Of a DNA stretch of 64,000 bases, positions 1 to 14,744 are shown piece by piece. Source of the stretch: Alviniconcha marisindica (Eukaryota; Mollusca; Gastropoda; Provannidae); the NCBI GenBank assembly GCA_018857735.1, contig JABMCL010001232.1, positions 122,501-186,500 on the forward strand. The letters run 5' to 3'. Numbering within the stretch: position 1 is the first letter of the stretch; each line of letters opens with the position of its first letter. Under the pieces are notes generated by a model. That model saw only the letters and a program-made list of their open reading frames with translations, was not told the origin of the DNA and did no database searches. A program made the position numbers and the translations under genes.

Positions 1-579
1 GTTTAAGATTGACTGAAGGTTGAGTGTAGCTACCGATACTGTGGCAGTCCTTCTTCTCTGTCATAGGTGACCAGCTTTCTTCACGCCTTAAAGGAACTAC
101 TGATCACACGCTGGTTTGGCTAAAAAAAAAAAAAAAAAAAAAACTTTTTTAATTGGTATAAATTTGTACTAGTTTAGGTACAAATTTTGTGTAGCATTAA
201 ATTCTGCTTTGGCCCTTTTCAAATACGCCAACTTAAGACTAACTGTAGTGGTCTAAAAATAGATTAGGGGTCACACAATGTGGTGCAGCTATTTACGAAA
301 TGCGCGTTATATCACATTTTAAGATAATACTTTATTGTACATAAAAGGAAATATGCTTTGAAACATACCATCAAAATAACATGTAAATAAATAAAATTCA
401 AATTAAACTGATAATTGAATGTAAGACATACATAAAGAAAAAAAAAGTGTTTCAACAAATTACACTTATAGTTAAAAACAAGTTGTTTCAACAAATTATA
501 ATTATAGTTAAAAACAAGTTAATAACAATATAACATGCACACATGCATGCATGCATGCACTCACCCACCCACCCACCAC

Positions 580-616
<37 letters not shown>

Positions 617-800
617 AGGCACACAGACACACATGAGAGAGGGAGCATGGCATGCCCACGTACATGTACATGCACACACCCACACACCTACACACACACA
701 AGAGAGAGAGAGAGCGTGGCATGCCCGTGTACATGTAAACACTGCCTACTCTGCAGGCTATTCACATCTGCACCCCCCCCCCCCTTTTTTTGTTTTGTTT

Positions 801-803
<3 letters not shown>

Positions 804-892
<89 letters not shown>
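804..892 (+). repeat. (TG)n microsatellite
   Basis: A nearly pure TG array with one GG interruption, preceded by runs of C and T (about 771-800). Cysteine/valine and histidine/threonine open frames over it are repeat artefacts. Confidence 0.97.
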
Positions 893-896
<4 letters not shown>

Positions 897-1452
897 GTTA
901 TTGTTTTGTTTTTGTTTGTTTGTTTTTGAGGCCAACATACCACCAAAGTTGAGAGTTCCCATTTAAAACATTTTCCCATTTGCTACATCAAACAATTCAA
1001 CCATAAATACTCTGATTAGATGAAACCAAGAGTAATTTCCCTTGATTACTTTTGTCACTTTCCACCACTGCTTCTGGAAACAATCAATCAATTTTACAGA
1101 TCAGACTTACGATTTGAAGGTATCCTATGTGTGTTAAGTGGAACCAGTACACCCTGTGGTCAAAGATTTGACAGTGGAGCAATAATCACAGTACTAATTC
1201 TGGTGACAGAATATAATATGGATGCCAACTCACCATTCATGGAGAGAAAATTGTTGGGTTTTTATAAGCATGATAAAATAGAAGAAACCTTTTAGGACTG
1301 AAATAAAATGGCTTTAATTAAGGGTTGGCTGTTGGACCGGTGTGGTCACTAGGTGAGGTTCAACTGTATGGTACATATAAAGAATGGAATGTCCCAAGCT
1401 TTAATGCACATGTCATCTAATAATAAGGCATATCTGAGAGTTGATTGTAAAA

Positions 1453-1588
<136 letters not shown>

Positions 1589-2211
1589 CTGTGTAAGGAA
1601 TATCCCAAAGTTGACTGTATATTATGTTTAATGAGGAATGTGCAAATCAGAGATTTCAAAGACAGTTCATGGCAACTAGCTGTTGTAGGCCTATAAACTT
1701 TGATACCCTTCTTGTATAAATATATTTTCCGTTTTTTTATTTTATTTTATTATTTATAATTGTTTTATTAACAGCTGAAATATTGTCATGCACCAGCTAG
1801 AGTGTATCAGACATTTATCAGAAGCAAAAAACAACAAGACAGCTGAACTAATCATTCATTGATCAGGACTAGGGTTCCACTTGCACCCCACTGGTTTGCA
1901 TCAATGCATTGTTGCTTGTGTTTTTCCATCTTAAAAATGGTATGATGGTTTACTAAAATAAAATAAAAAGTAGCTTTTGTCCATACTATTGCACTACAAA
2001 GGGATGTAACAGAGGATCATCTGAGCACTATTGTATTAACTCCCCTGTGGATGGTTTGACAGGCAACGAAGGTGTTGACCTCTCAGTCTCACCACCTTCT
2101 GCCTAACAGAGAGGTTTCAGCCAGTCAGTGCCTACATTTAGTACATACAAACTCACTTTTGTTGCAAATTTTAGCTTCATTCATTTGATATGAAGCTGTT
2201 TGATTTGAATG

Positions 2212-2280
2212 GTATTTGTGACCCAAAATGGCATTTAAAATGTCCCAGGAATTTCCGACCGCCTCCTTGGATATTACCAA
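2212..2280 (+). repeat. Isolated copy of the TIR end of the 3907-4502 foldback element
   Basis: The segment around CAGGAATTTCCGACCG and CCTTGGATATTACC matches the right arm of the foldback element in intron 1 of copy A and, reverse-complemented, its left arm. Only one end is seen here, so this is either a solo end or one side of a decayed second element. Confidence 0.6.
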
Positions 2281-2991
2281 AGATATTCATATTTCTACTG
2301 ACACAGTGCTTACATATACGTTTGTTACTCCATTCTCAAAGCAAAAACATACAACTGGCTCCCTAACACACACACACACCGGCAACAGCAACTACAAACA
2401 AAAAGCAACTGGGCACGCCACATCGCTTGCTAATAGTCATTTGACTGGCTGAGACGCTCCTTTCGTGTGCGAAATTCCGACCGCTTCGAGTGAAGAGAAT
2501 GTTGCTGACATTGGACTGGCTGTGGGAACGCCCGCAGACTTTGATTCAACGAAGGCATGTTTCAAGCGTTCGCGTTGGTTTGGCAAACAGCACAAAACGG
2601 ACGCCTTCACGAAATTCTTCTTTTTCTTCCTCTTCTTCTTCCAATGACATCCAGGATCAATGTCTGATCATTACTGACATTTATGGTGTGCGAGAAAAAG
2701 GGGTGTGGCTGAAAAAATCAAAAAATCTTATGCCTAAATTGGGGGAACCAGAGCTGCATGTACCCCCGAACAGTGCTTGACTGTGTGTGTTTTTGTTTTG
2801 TTTTGTTTTTAGTTTTTTTGTTTTGTTTTTGTTTTGTTTTTGTTTTAACACCACAGTCGTCACGGTCTCACTGTACCCCCAACAAATGCGTGTCTACTCT
2901 GCGCTACACCCGCAGGCACTTACCGAGTGATGTCCCCTGGATTTCCGAAGAAGCACCAATCACATCACCCTCAAGTGCCCAACCCACAAGA

Positions 2992-3085
2992 ATGGCAAAG
3001 ATGGCGACCGTTTATGTAGCGATGGTGTTGGCTCTTTTGTTTTGCGTTTCGTCCGCAAAACAGCCTAAATATCCTGTCATATTGG
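2992..3085 (+). CDS. PLA2G15: Copy A exon 1: signal peptide and PVIL strand
   Basis: Encodes a basic start, a hydrophobic core and a small-residue cleavage region (VSSA|KQ), then KYPVIL. It ends with one base of a split codon before the donor GTGAGT (phase 1). No pre-exon is needed, unlike copies B and C, where this region is divided over two exons. Confidence 0.85.
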
Positions 3086-6000
3086 GTGAGTATCGTTTAC
3101 ACGTACATTGATAGCGTGGATATTGTTCAGTACGTAGTTTGTAGCTTATTATGGGGTGCAGACGTGTTAGTGTTACAGTACATATTTTCAAAGTCTACTA
3201 GTACTACTATAGTACTAAGGCCTACCGTTACTGTCAAACTGATACAAATTTAATTTGCAGCGTACAGGTCTGTAGTGTGAGCCGGTTTGGCCTAGCGGTA
3301 AGGCGTTAGGCTGGTAAGCGGAAGGACCTCGGTTCGATACCGCTTCGGCTCTCCTTTCTCTTCAAAAAGGTTGTGGTTTGTGGACACTGTCTTGTGACTT
3401 TGTCCATCACTTCCTACTGAAACATTAAAATGGCTCTCATCGCTGCCCATCTTAATACAGGAGTCATTCTGGTGGTGACAGTGTAGCGATAGGTATATAA
3501 TCTCCCTCTTCCCCCACCTCCCTACCCTCTTTCCCCCTTCTCCCCGTCCCTAATAAGCCTTATGGTTTCTGTGGACGTTAAGCACTATGTTTACTTACAT
3601 ACTTACAGGTCTGTAGCACTCAGTAGCAGTGTAGGGGATGGGATGCTTACAAGTTCTCATTCCTTGACCCACTAGTAACCTTCAACTCACCCAAGGGCTT
3701 AAAGGAGGTCTGCTGACTTTAAGACAGCAAAGGTAGATCGTTCCATCCGCAGCTTTGCTATCTACTACTGTACTAGACTAACTAGTAGTCTAGTAGTAGT
3801 ACTGCCTAGACAGCCGTTTACGAACCATTTCATTTTCATTTCAAATCTCCAAACGTTTTCACGTTTCCGTTCAACAATTTTAAATATGTAAAGATAATAA
3901 AGATGAGTAAAATCCAAGGAGATGGTCGGAAATTCCTGGACCATTTTAAAAGTTATTTTGGGGCACAAATATCAATTTTTATCATCACACTCTGACTCAT
4001 TAAATCAGGTCCATATGATCATATCTACCGATTACAGCCAAAATCCACAGCAAAAGGTGAGGTTTTTTTCCATATATTTTTGTCTTTGTTTCGAGTCGGC
4101 ACATGTTGCCATTTGAATTGACATTTGACCTAGTTTACCAGTAACAACATGAATGCTTCCTTATTGCCGATGTTGGCAAGGCAATCGTACGAGTTCACAA
4201 CTCAATGTTCTCAAGGTGCAATTTTTTCAATATATTTTCCATCGGTTTTTAATTGCTGTAGTTTGTTAACAAGGCCACTTACCTAGCAGCACTTCATCAG
4301 CTTCATTCGCCATTTACTGTCCATGACACTGAGTCAACCGAGTCAAAACAAAGAAAAAATTTATTTAAAAAATCACCTTTTGTTTTGGATTTTGGTTGTA
4401 ATTGGTAGATATGGACCTGATTTAATTATTATGATGATATTTGTAACCCAACATAACTTTTAAAACAGTCCAGGAATTTCCGACAATCTCCTTGGATTTT
4501 ACCTAAGCAGCCAAGGATGTACCTTTGGTTGAGTTTATGTACCATGTATGCTAAGTGAAAGTTACCCTTAGGACAGGTGACTTGGGTCTTTGAGCCATTT
4601 AACTTATTCAGTCGATGTACAGTCATTTAGCGTATGATAATGATGATGCAATGATGTGGCTAAAATGCAATATTTACACAAAATTTTGCAATGAGCGCGA
4701 CCCCTGTATATGAGCATGTGCCAAAAGGTGCTGCTTAGAAGGTGGACATTAAAGTGAAAAATAAAAGCAGAAAAGTCATTTAGCAAGTAACACCATTTAA
4801 AAGATGTCTTTTTTATATATATATATACATTTTAGGTCTGAAAAATATAACTTGATGAAGCGAGTCTGAGAAAAAGACATTTAAAAATGGACACCTGAAT
4901 CTGTCGGATGCAACACAGAACACAATGTTTGCTTTGATTTAATCTTTGAATTTAATGATTGCTATCAATCTGTGGGGAAAATAAACATCCATCATTTATA
5001 ACAAGACAGTAAAACCTAAATTGACTCAATTCACTTTTTATTTCATATTCAAAATCATAACAATGATGTCCTGTGTTACATCCGACAGACTGCCACCTTA
5101 ATTTTTTTAATAAAATGAAAAAACACAACACTGAATCAAAAATAGGATGTGTTTATTAGAATTTATTAAGCATCATTGTTTCCATGACTGCAGCATGAAA
5201 TAAGGTCATCAATGACATATTTTTACATTTTATCTGTCAGATATAACGATTATTGGATGGACATAATATTTCCTATGCTCACAATACACAGCTTATAAAA
5301 CAACAGTGCTGATTGCCCTACACTGCAACAAAATGTTACCAGCTGATTTAGTAGTGGTTTTGATGACTGCAGCACCAAACAAGTTGCTTGTAATTTTGTC
5401 AAAGGCCCTTTTTAAGCATTTTATCTGTTGGATGTAACAACTCTATGGTGGACACAACACTTCCCTTTGTAAAGTTTGTAAACTTTCCTAGTTTTCCTAC
5501 ATCTGACACATTGCTGTAAATATTGAACAAGGCCGAAACCATTATTTAAAGTAATGCACTGTCGGATGCCACGCATATCAAAGGACACAATGGCGTATGT
5601 AACACTGGACAGTATGTGACTTAGAAAAAGTACAGCCAAGTTGACATTATTATTCTTTCATTGACAAAACAGAAAGCCATGTGAATTACAAATGTACACA
5701 GCAGGGACAACATAAGTGGAGCATGAACCCTATACCCTGTTGTTAACAGCAGGTAAAATTCAATTACGAAAGACATTGATTTGGCATTCAAGTCTCACTA
5801 CCTGGAATAACAACTGTAACACATTGTAAGTAACCAGAAACAGTAATGCAAAATCTGGAAACTGATGACAAAGCATAGAGAATTTCCCATGTTAATACTA
5901 ATTCTTCCCATCTTTATAAATTTAAAAGATTTGTTTACAGTGAGTTGGCAGTTCAGCATTGAGACATATCTTTATTTCTCTGCTGTTCCTAAGTACTGCA

Positions 6001-9000
6001 GTGCTTCCCAGGACGAATATGGCTTCATGCTCCACTTATGTTGTCCCTGCTGTGTCATGAAAAGCACTTGCTCTCCCCCTTTTGGCGCATCAACCTCCTT
6101 AGCCTGAAAAGAAACATGCATGTGTACAAAATAAGGCAATATAACAACTGTTTTTGAGGATATGTTTCCATATTTATAGGTATGCAACTCTGGAGACATA
6201 CACGCATATAAGATATTGTGTTGTGTGCATGCACGCTGTGTGTGTTTGGACTTTCCCAGAATATATATATACATAACATAAGGTAATTATAACAACTGTA
6301 TTTTGAGGATATGATCCATATTATAGGTATGCCACTCTGGAGACATACAGCATATAAGATATTGTGGTGTCTGCATGCACGCGTGTGTGTGTTTGGACTT
6401 TCCCGAGAATATATATATACATCTATATCAGACATTAGGTAATATTACTAACATATAGTACTGTAGTTGAAACATAATAACACAGATACCAGGTTGCCAT
6501 GTGGGGTGGGGTTGGGAGTTAGTACTATAGTAGGGAGAAAAGACCAAATGAGCAGAAATTTAAAAAAGGAGGGGTCCTTTTTTAAATTTCTGTTCATTTG
6601 GTCTTTTCTGCCTACTATAGTACTAACTCCCAACCCCACCCCACATTGTGCCACAGTGTATTGTATTTTGTGTTGTATGAATTTTTTGTCTTCATGTTAC
6701 ATATTTATAGTGAATTGTCACAAGAATTCTACTTTATATGCTGCACTGTATTGTATTTGTACTGCAATGCACATATAAAATTACATTGGTTAAGAAATTC
6801 TATTCTGGCATTCACACACTTTAGAATGCATCTGTCCTGCTAGAAATAGAATCAAAACAACAATAACAATATACTTTATTCATCCCAGGGAAATGGAAAG
6901 CCTGGGAAGATAAAAAAAAAAAAAAATCATCTCCCTAATCACAGTGTTAATGTCATGGTAATGCTTCTTTTCTTTTTTTGTTGTTGTTGTTATGTGTTTG
7001 TACAATTGGTATAAATTGGTATAAATAGATAATTTACAGCTATGCCCTTCTTTTTTTAAAACTCTTAGCTCACATCACAGACGGCAATAATAAACCTGTA
7101 GAGTTGCAGAAGTGTACTGAGGAGTAAGAATTTGTGTCATGGCATCATGCTGTTCCGATCGACTGAACAATTTTTTTAAAACGCTGTCCGACAGCAGCAA
7201 ATCAACTCCGAAACATGTGCCGTCGTAAACACAGGTATTTTTGCCATTATGAAGTAAACACTTGAATGAATACGTTTTTCTCTTTCAGTCGAAACACTAA
7301 GAAAAAAACTAGTTCATTTGATCGAAACTTTGACATTGCTGTGCAAATATTGGTCACTCGTGATCAAAACACTGTCATCTGAGAAACAGCTGGCTATCAA
7401 ACAAAGACATCACTTTGAATTGGCACACTGCCGACCAAAACCTGTTTAATAATGGTCACTTCGCTTACAATTACGAATGAAAATGCAAAAATAATGTTGT
7501 ATCAATGAAAAATAACTATTTAATCTGTCGGATGCAAAATCATATTTCGATCAAAATTGTAAAAAGGTACATGACCCAAATCGAAAATTCACTCACCGCT
7601 CCTTGTTGGCACCATGTTTGAAGAGAAAGTGCCTACTTTGCAAAGCATTGTGGATAAACATGGCCGCGCTTTGAGCAAAAAGACTGCAGTCACAAAATCA
7701 ACATTTATCCCCAAGATTGGCAATTTTTCGATCGTTACAGCCTGACAAAATAAGAACTTGAAATTTTAAACTTGAAAAAAATAATTATGAACGGAATCCA
7801 ATACTTTTATTATCACTGCTTTTGACTAAACACTCATTTTAGCAACAGCTTCTTTGTTTCACCACCCACAAGTCTGCAGCGAATAGTAGCAGACAAACAT
7901 TTTCGTCAGCATCGGAACCGGACCCAATGCGTTTCGATCAAAATAAACATATGTTTATGTCAATTATTCAGATTTTACAAGTAGTTATGAGCCGTTTTCA
8001 CAAGCATTAAAAAGCTTTGACTATGTCCTGTCAGGCAACAAAAGGAAAATTGCCTGAAGAAGAAAGATGCAAACAAAATGACAACTGAAGCCATGTACCC
8101 GAAATGTGCACCCTTCCTTTGCCAATTTTCGGCCTGGACTTGGTGTAAATTTTCATATTTTACTAACTCAAAACTGACTTTGGGAGTCAAGTTTATCTTT
8201 ATTATCTCTTTGATGCATACTCTTTCAGATAAAGTTAGGTTTGTTCAGAGAAAACTTAAACCTGAAGAAGCATTTACGACCAAAAAATGAATGGTCCTCG
8301 CCGAGCACCTTTTGGCACTGGCTCATATACTAATATAATGTAAAATTTAGTAATAAATCTGTGTTACACGACAAACTCCATTTTTGAAATCCATGCAGCC
8401 AGACTCAGAATATAGCTGCCAGAGTAGCAGGTGACACTGCACTTACTTTTACTAGTTTTAGAATTAAGGGGAGACACGCAGGTGCAAATTGGACCAATTT
8501 TGACACTTTAACATTTCTTGTAACCGTTCAGTAACGTATTTTGCATGCATAGTGTCTTTAACATGTATAATTTGTCAAATGTCAAAAGGGGATTCATATC
8601 AAGTAGGATGCTTTTCTTTCTTTTCATGTGCATTTTCTCACATTCTCACTTTTACAACTTTTTCTCAATTGTAAAACCCTAAGGCTTCGCTTTGAGTAAA
8701 GATAGAGTCTTGAAAGTTTGAATGAGGGTTGTATATGTATTGATCTTTACTTTTACCAAGCAATTTGTAGATGGCAATATTTGTTTTAGTTTTATGCTGA
8801 TTTGAAATATTATTGGTATCATTTTTACAAGCATAAAAATTAAAATGTAAATAATACAATACAATAAAGGAAAAGCATAATAACCACAAAATCCTTGGTA
8901 AAAGTAAAGATACCATCATGTTTGTATAAACTGTGAAACGAAAAGTAATCTGCATGCAATGACTGGAGTTTTAAGCTTTTTAAATAATTGTGTTTGGTGG

Positions 9001-12000
9001 CCATCTTGGATTGTTTCTATGGCAACGGGTCGCCAAAATGATGTAACAACTTTTGTTTTTTTCTCCAAGTCATCTTTTAAATACATCCAAATCCCAAACT
9101 CTTAGATAAAAGAGGTTTGGGTCCATTTTGCACTACCATGTCCCCCCTTAAATGACAGTATCACTATTAGTATGAGACATGAGTATGAAATTGACAGAGA
9201 AAACAGTTGCACACACTACCATTTCACCCAACACCAGTTGAACCTGAGGGTTTTAGCTGAGGAACACTAACACAAACAATATCCTGGAATAGAATTAACA
9301 ACTCCTCTTTGTAAATTTTGATATGAAAATTATAAACACTAATTTTTGACACCTCATCAGTTAACTACTTGCTTGTTTTTTTTACATTTCAACCTAATAT
9401 TAATTTTTAACATTTGTGGAAATTGTGTTTAGAAAACACCCTTTGTTTGTTGGACAGTTCCTGGTGATGGAGGAAGCCAGCTATACGCCAAGCTGGACCG
9501 GTCAGAAGTACCCCACTTCTACTGTGCCAAAAAGACTGCGGACTATTTCAACATCTGGCTCAACCTGGAGGAATTTTCCTTGCCCATTGAGTGCTTTGTG
9601 GACAACATGCGGTTTGTCATCTTTTTCCTTCTGAAGTGTAAAACTCCATCAGTTCTATCCTAAAATGTAAAAGTCACTCAGTTCTTACTTCTAACCTAAA
9701 GACCTAATGTGAAAAACTCCATCTAATTCTATCCAAAAGCGTAAAACTAAAAGGCAATAAGACCACTCATATGGTCATTCATCAGAAATAGTGTTGAATG
9801 AAGCGTCCTGTGCACTACCAAGTTTTGTTTTAACCAGGTACTATCTTGAAATCGGTGCAATTGTGCTTTAACAAAAAATATTTTGCGTCACAAAACTCAT
9901 TGTAGAACAGTTTCTGTGACATAGAAATTGGTACCTATGATCAGCAACATCTTAGAAACACAACAAACAAACAAAAAACCAGGCACAATAGCCTCCCAAG
10001 TTTTATGATTGTTGATCGATTCCAAGGCATCATTTTGAAAATCAGCGGCCTCAACAGCCAGATTTTATTAGATCACATACATCGCCTGTTGGCATGATAT
10101 TTTTTCATGGTGTAAGAATAATCATAGCAATCACAAAAACAGTAAGAATAACGAGAAAAAAGTTTACTACAGCCTGCCTGAAATAGGTGGATTGAACGTA
10201 AAACATAAATTTATTCCACCACTACACCAAGAATCTTGAAATTTTGCAATTTTTTTGCGTTGTGATTGCAAGACTTGCAATGCAAAAACATCACAAAATT
10301 TCAAGCTTCTTGGTTCATCACTTTATGTACTACATTTGCTCCACAGACTCGCACAGTTTCTGGTGTGATTTCTGGTGGTTTAATCATGCATTTAATTTAC
10401 TAATTGTGCCAGTCAGATTTGCCTTCATTCCATGTGAGGGAGCAAAATGGCGGCGAATTGTGGAGAAAATAAAGATTTGTTTTTTGGTTAGGAATCTCCA
10501 TTTTCTGTTACGTACTGTAATAAGTGACTTGGTGTTCTCATTTTCTGTGTGAGAAGGTGCAGTATCAGCAAACATAATAAATCTGTCCGAAGGTCTTGTG
10601 GATAAAAGTCAAGACAAAATATTAATGACCACCGGTAGATTCTACAAGTTGTGACAGCCGTGGCAAATACGAGATTTTTTTAAAGGTACTGGACAGGATT
10701 TTTTGTGAGTGTGACATACAATGTGAACTCTTGGTTATAGGCAATTAGTATGTTCACTGGTACTTTAAAAAGCTTGTGTGACACTCAAAATAGTTACGAT
10801 TATAGTTGTTAAAATTTGCTTGTTCACTTAATTCGGTGCAGCCGACATTGGTCATAACTTCACACCAAGGGCAAGGAATCATTTGCATGATCTGGCCTTC
10901 CCAGTAAAAGGCCATTGTTATCAAACATAATCACTGAACAGCAAGCATGCAAAGAAATATTGTTTTTGCTTTGCAGTGTTTGGTTAATTATTTTGTTGTT
11001 GCTATTTTGGTCATTTTGGATCTGCTGTGTGGAAAACACAAATGACAATTAAGTGTTCATAACGCCACCCCACATCCAAAATGAACTGATGTTGTGATGT
11101 TAACTGTTAATGTTATGTGTGCAATTTGTTAAAAAGAATAAAACAGTATATGAGCATGTGCCAGAAGGTGGTACACCGAAGTGGGACATGCATATGTAGT
11201 AAAAATCAAACACCAGAACTGTTTATTACAGGTTAGCCATGTCAAGGTACTGAGTGAGTTTGAAGATTATAATTTCAGTTATGAAAAATATTTTTTTGTC
11301 ATACCTGAGGAACACAACGAACAAGATGTCACATATTTAAGCATGGACACAGGGTGCATCATGAAAAGCTTTCTTTAACAACCAAGAAAAAAATGTGAAT
11401 CATCTCATTCTGTACCTGACATAATTTAAAAGTATATACCAGAGTTTAGTTCTTTAATTTCTGTATATTTTATGATTCTACTCACTTCAAAGCAAAAATA
11501 TATATCAAATGTCACTCAGACAATGGACACAGGCAGAGCATAAATTCACCAAGAACTCAACACAGAATCAGAAATCCAAGCCACTTCCTAGTTCCTGGCA
11601 GACTGTAAACTACATGTCATAGATCACTGTCATTTTATGCCCAGTCAGTTCTGCTACAAATAAAAGAAACTGATGGAACTTACTAAGTAAAACATGAAAT
11701 AACTGTAACTTGTGTAAAGTCAAAGAAACTGAAACTGAACAATTAAAATAGAGGTATTTCACTAAAAAGACTGTGAATCAAGATTAAAAATGCTTCAGTG
11801 TTCAGTTTGTTAAGCAGTTGAAGAAACAGATCCATTCTAACAAACAAAATAATAGTTTTAAAAAGAAACAAAGAAAATAGGATATCTTACAGGTCAGAAA
11901 AAAGAAAGAAAAAAAAGAGTACTCTAACTGTAATAATTTCTTTGTTTTTATAATTATTTTGAATTAAAATGTGATCTTGCCAGCTGGTAGTACTATTTTA

Positions 12001-14673
12001 TTATCTTTTCTGCCAGTCTCATTTATGTGAGCTGACTAATGAGGGAAAATGGATAAAAAAATTTTTTACTAGTATTACTTCTTTCTTTTTAACAAGAAAC
12101 TTGAAATAAGTGATTATTCTTCTACTGACATACCATGACTGGAGGTGTTCTGTCAGGTTGCTGAAAAAGGGGGAGGGGGGGGATATTTTCCAGGTCAGAG
12201 ACCCCCACCCCAAAAAGCCAACAATTCATGCTGAGATTTACATTTTCAGACACATAAAGACTTAGGCTTTTTCGTTTTAGGGCTTTTTGGGGTGGGGGTG
12301 GGTCGGTGGGGGTGTACTTTCTCCGGACGATGCAACCAAGCTCAAACGGCAACAGTTGTAATCCTTTTATTTCACACCAGCATGCAAAACTAGAGAAACA
12401 AAAATTGGCGAAATCTTTAGTGGATAGTCATAGTGACAGTAAGCAGTATTGATCAAGCATCACATGTCAATTAATCGTCACCAAAACAAATGAGCCGACA
12501 CAGTTTTAAAATTTGCCGTCATGCAATGAATTTGCAGCGCTTCTTCAAACTCACCATGTGTTATCAACACACACAGTCAGCACCATTAATGGATACATGT
12601 ATCTTTGAGGTGAACAAAGGCGAAAGTTGGAAGTGAAAACACAAAATGGTTACCTGTCACCAACAGACATAATTTTGGACTCGGAACTTGAAGTTAAATT
12701 TCTCAGCAGATGAAAAACTCTAGAAATGTGACTCAAACTTCGTTCAATGCGCAGGAACTATTTTAGTTCCACGAAGACACATTGTTTGTACTATTGACTG
12801 AGCATCAGGATGGTCAGCTAGTGTTGTATGTAGGACGTATGCAGCAAAGATTCAAGACATTATGAAGCTGTTTTGTCTGAATGACCACAGGGTAACTGAC
12901 TTAGCAGCATTTCCCATTGAATCCTTTGGGAATAAAGCCCCAACGCATGGCTCAGACATCAGGCAGATTTTGGCATTAATTTTTTTTTTTTTTTAATATG
13001 CCAGGTACATCGTTGCGAGGCATTTATGCACACAACATGCATCCATCCTCTACAGTAGGGCCGGCTTTCACACTCATTCCTACTTCTTTTCATGAAGAAT
13101 TTGTTCATATATATATATATTATATATATAATAATTAATATATTCTAAATCATTACATCCACCCATTACAGTTCCACTTTTTTTTATGTCATTCTAACTC
13201 AGTGTAATCATTTTTTCATCTAGTGAAATGATGTGTGTGCAAGTGTATGTGTGTGTGCACATGAGCGTGCATGCCATTGCCAATGTGTGTGTGTGTGCAG
13301 GTGTGTATGTTTGTGTGAACAGGTGCATATTGATAACATGTGTAAGTGTCTGCCTGTGTGTGTCAGTGAGTGTGTGTGTGATTGGGGGGGGGGGGGGGGG
13401 GGAGGGTATGTTCATGTAGTTCTGAACTTCTGTGTATTTTGCTATTAACAATGAGAAATATGAATATTAAATTTCAAACATTTTGTCTTTTGACTCGTAT
13501 GTTAGTAAATGACTCACACATTACAGAACATCCATTTATTACTGTTTCACATGTTCATGAAACTGAAAGACATCTATCAAATACAGTGAATTCATTCTTT
13601 CATCCAAGGTGTTTGTGTGTGTGTGTGTGTGTGTGCACACGCGCAGGTCTTGCAAAATGTATTCCAGAAGAGAAATGGAAACCATGTCACTAACCACCAC
13701 ATTCTTTTGTCTAGTGCATGGTTTGAATGGACCATACAGTGTCAATATCATTGACATTGACTGATTAAGATTAGTAAGAATACTTCCTCAAATAAAATGA
13801 CAAGTGAATGTTTCTGTCAAATAAAATGACATCTGAATGTTTTGGTTTTAATTAAGTCACTTGGTTGCCCCTATCAAAATGATGCTTTTGGTCCAACCCC
13901 TCCCCAGATCTGGAGACACCCATCTGTGCACACAACCCAAGGTGTATTATCTACTACATATAATTAGAAATCATTATGAGTATTAGATTGTGATCTGATT
14001 TACATCTCTGGAGTCAATGTAATGTATCAGATAATAAAAATTATCCCATCATGACATATTGATTAAATTGCAAGCATGTGAGTATCTGCAGATATTTTTA
14101 TGTGTGACAGTTGCTGCATATATCTGGACATGCACATGAATAGCAAATACTGCTGAATCTGTCATTTTGAATGATATTGGATAATCATTAAATTAGTGTA
14201 GGTGGGGGAGGGGGGGGGGGTTAGATTCTTTCTTACAGTTTCTACTGCAATCATTTACTCAGGTCTTCCCACCTTGTGCATTTCACCATTTGTGCATATT
14301 ATACATAATAAAACCAAAAACAGTACACCTAAGGTTTTTCGAGAGGGTAGGCTGATGCACTAAAAACAAAATTGTGACTAGTGCATTGACCTAAACATTA
14401 GTCATTTCAGTTTACACTGTAACTGAGACCTGTATAATAATATACATGTATCTGACACCATTACTGTTTATCTTGGTCAGTGAGGTGACACATTGCTGCC
14501 CACCTCAGTAAGGACAATAACAACCTCGTTGTACATTTTCAAATACAATGCCACACACTGACCTGTGACTAATTGTTCTGGAGGACACTGAACTCATTAA
14601 GTACTGTAGCGTAACTCTTGTTTTTAAAGCCATCATTCACAAAGCACATGGGGCACTCATAAAAATGCTCTCT

Positions 14674-14744
<71 letters not shown>

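Larger units (their letters stand above)
3086..9457 (+). other. Copy A intron 1
   Basis: A 6.4 kb AT-rich intron with a SINE (3276-3603), a foldback element (3907-4502), a tandem duplication near 6.1-6.4 kb, a 71-bp-arm hairpin (6500-6645), a TTAA-flanked element (8464-9151) and a scattered motif related to CTGTCGGATG. No exon-like sequence was recognised. Confidence 0.7.

Noticed and set aside
1020..1295. 91-codon frame upstream of copy A
   Set aside because: No recognised domain, no flanking splice or promoter evidence, AT-rich composition like the surrounding non-coding DNA.
3279..3351. A functional tRNA gene
   Set aside because: The acceptor, D-arm and B box are present, but the anticodon stem does not pair and the unit sits inside a target-site-duplicated SINE.
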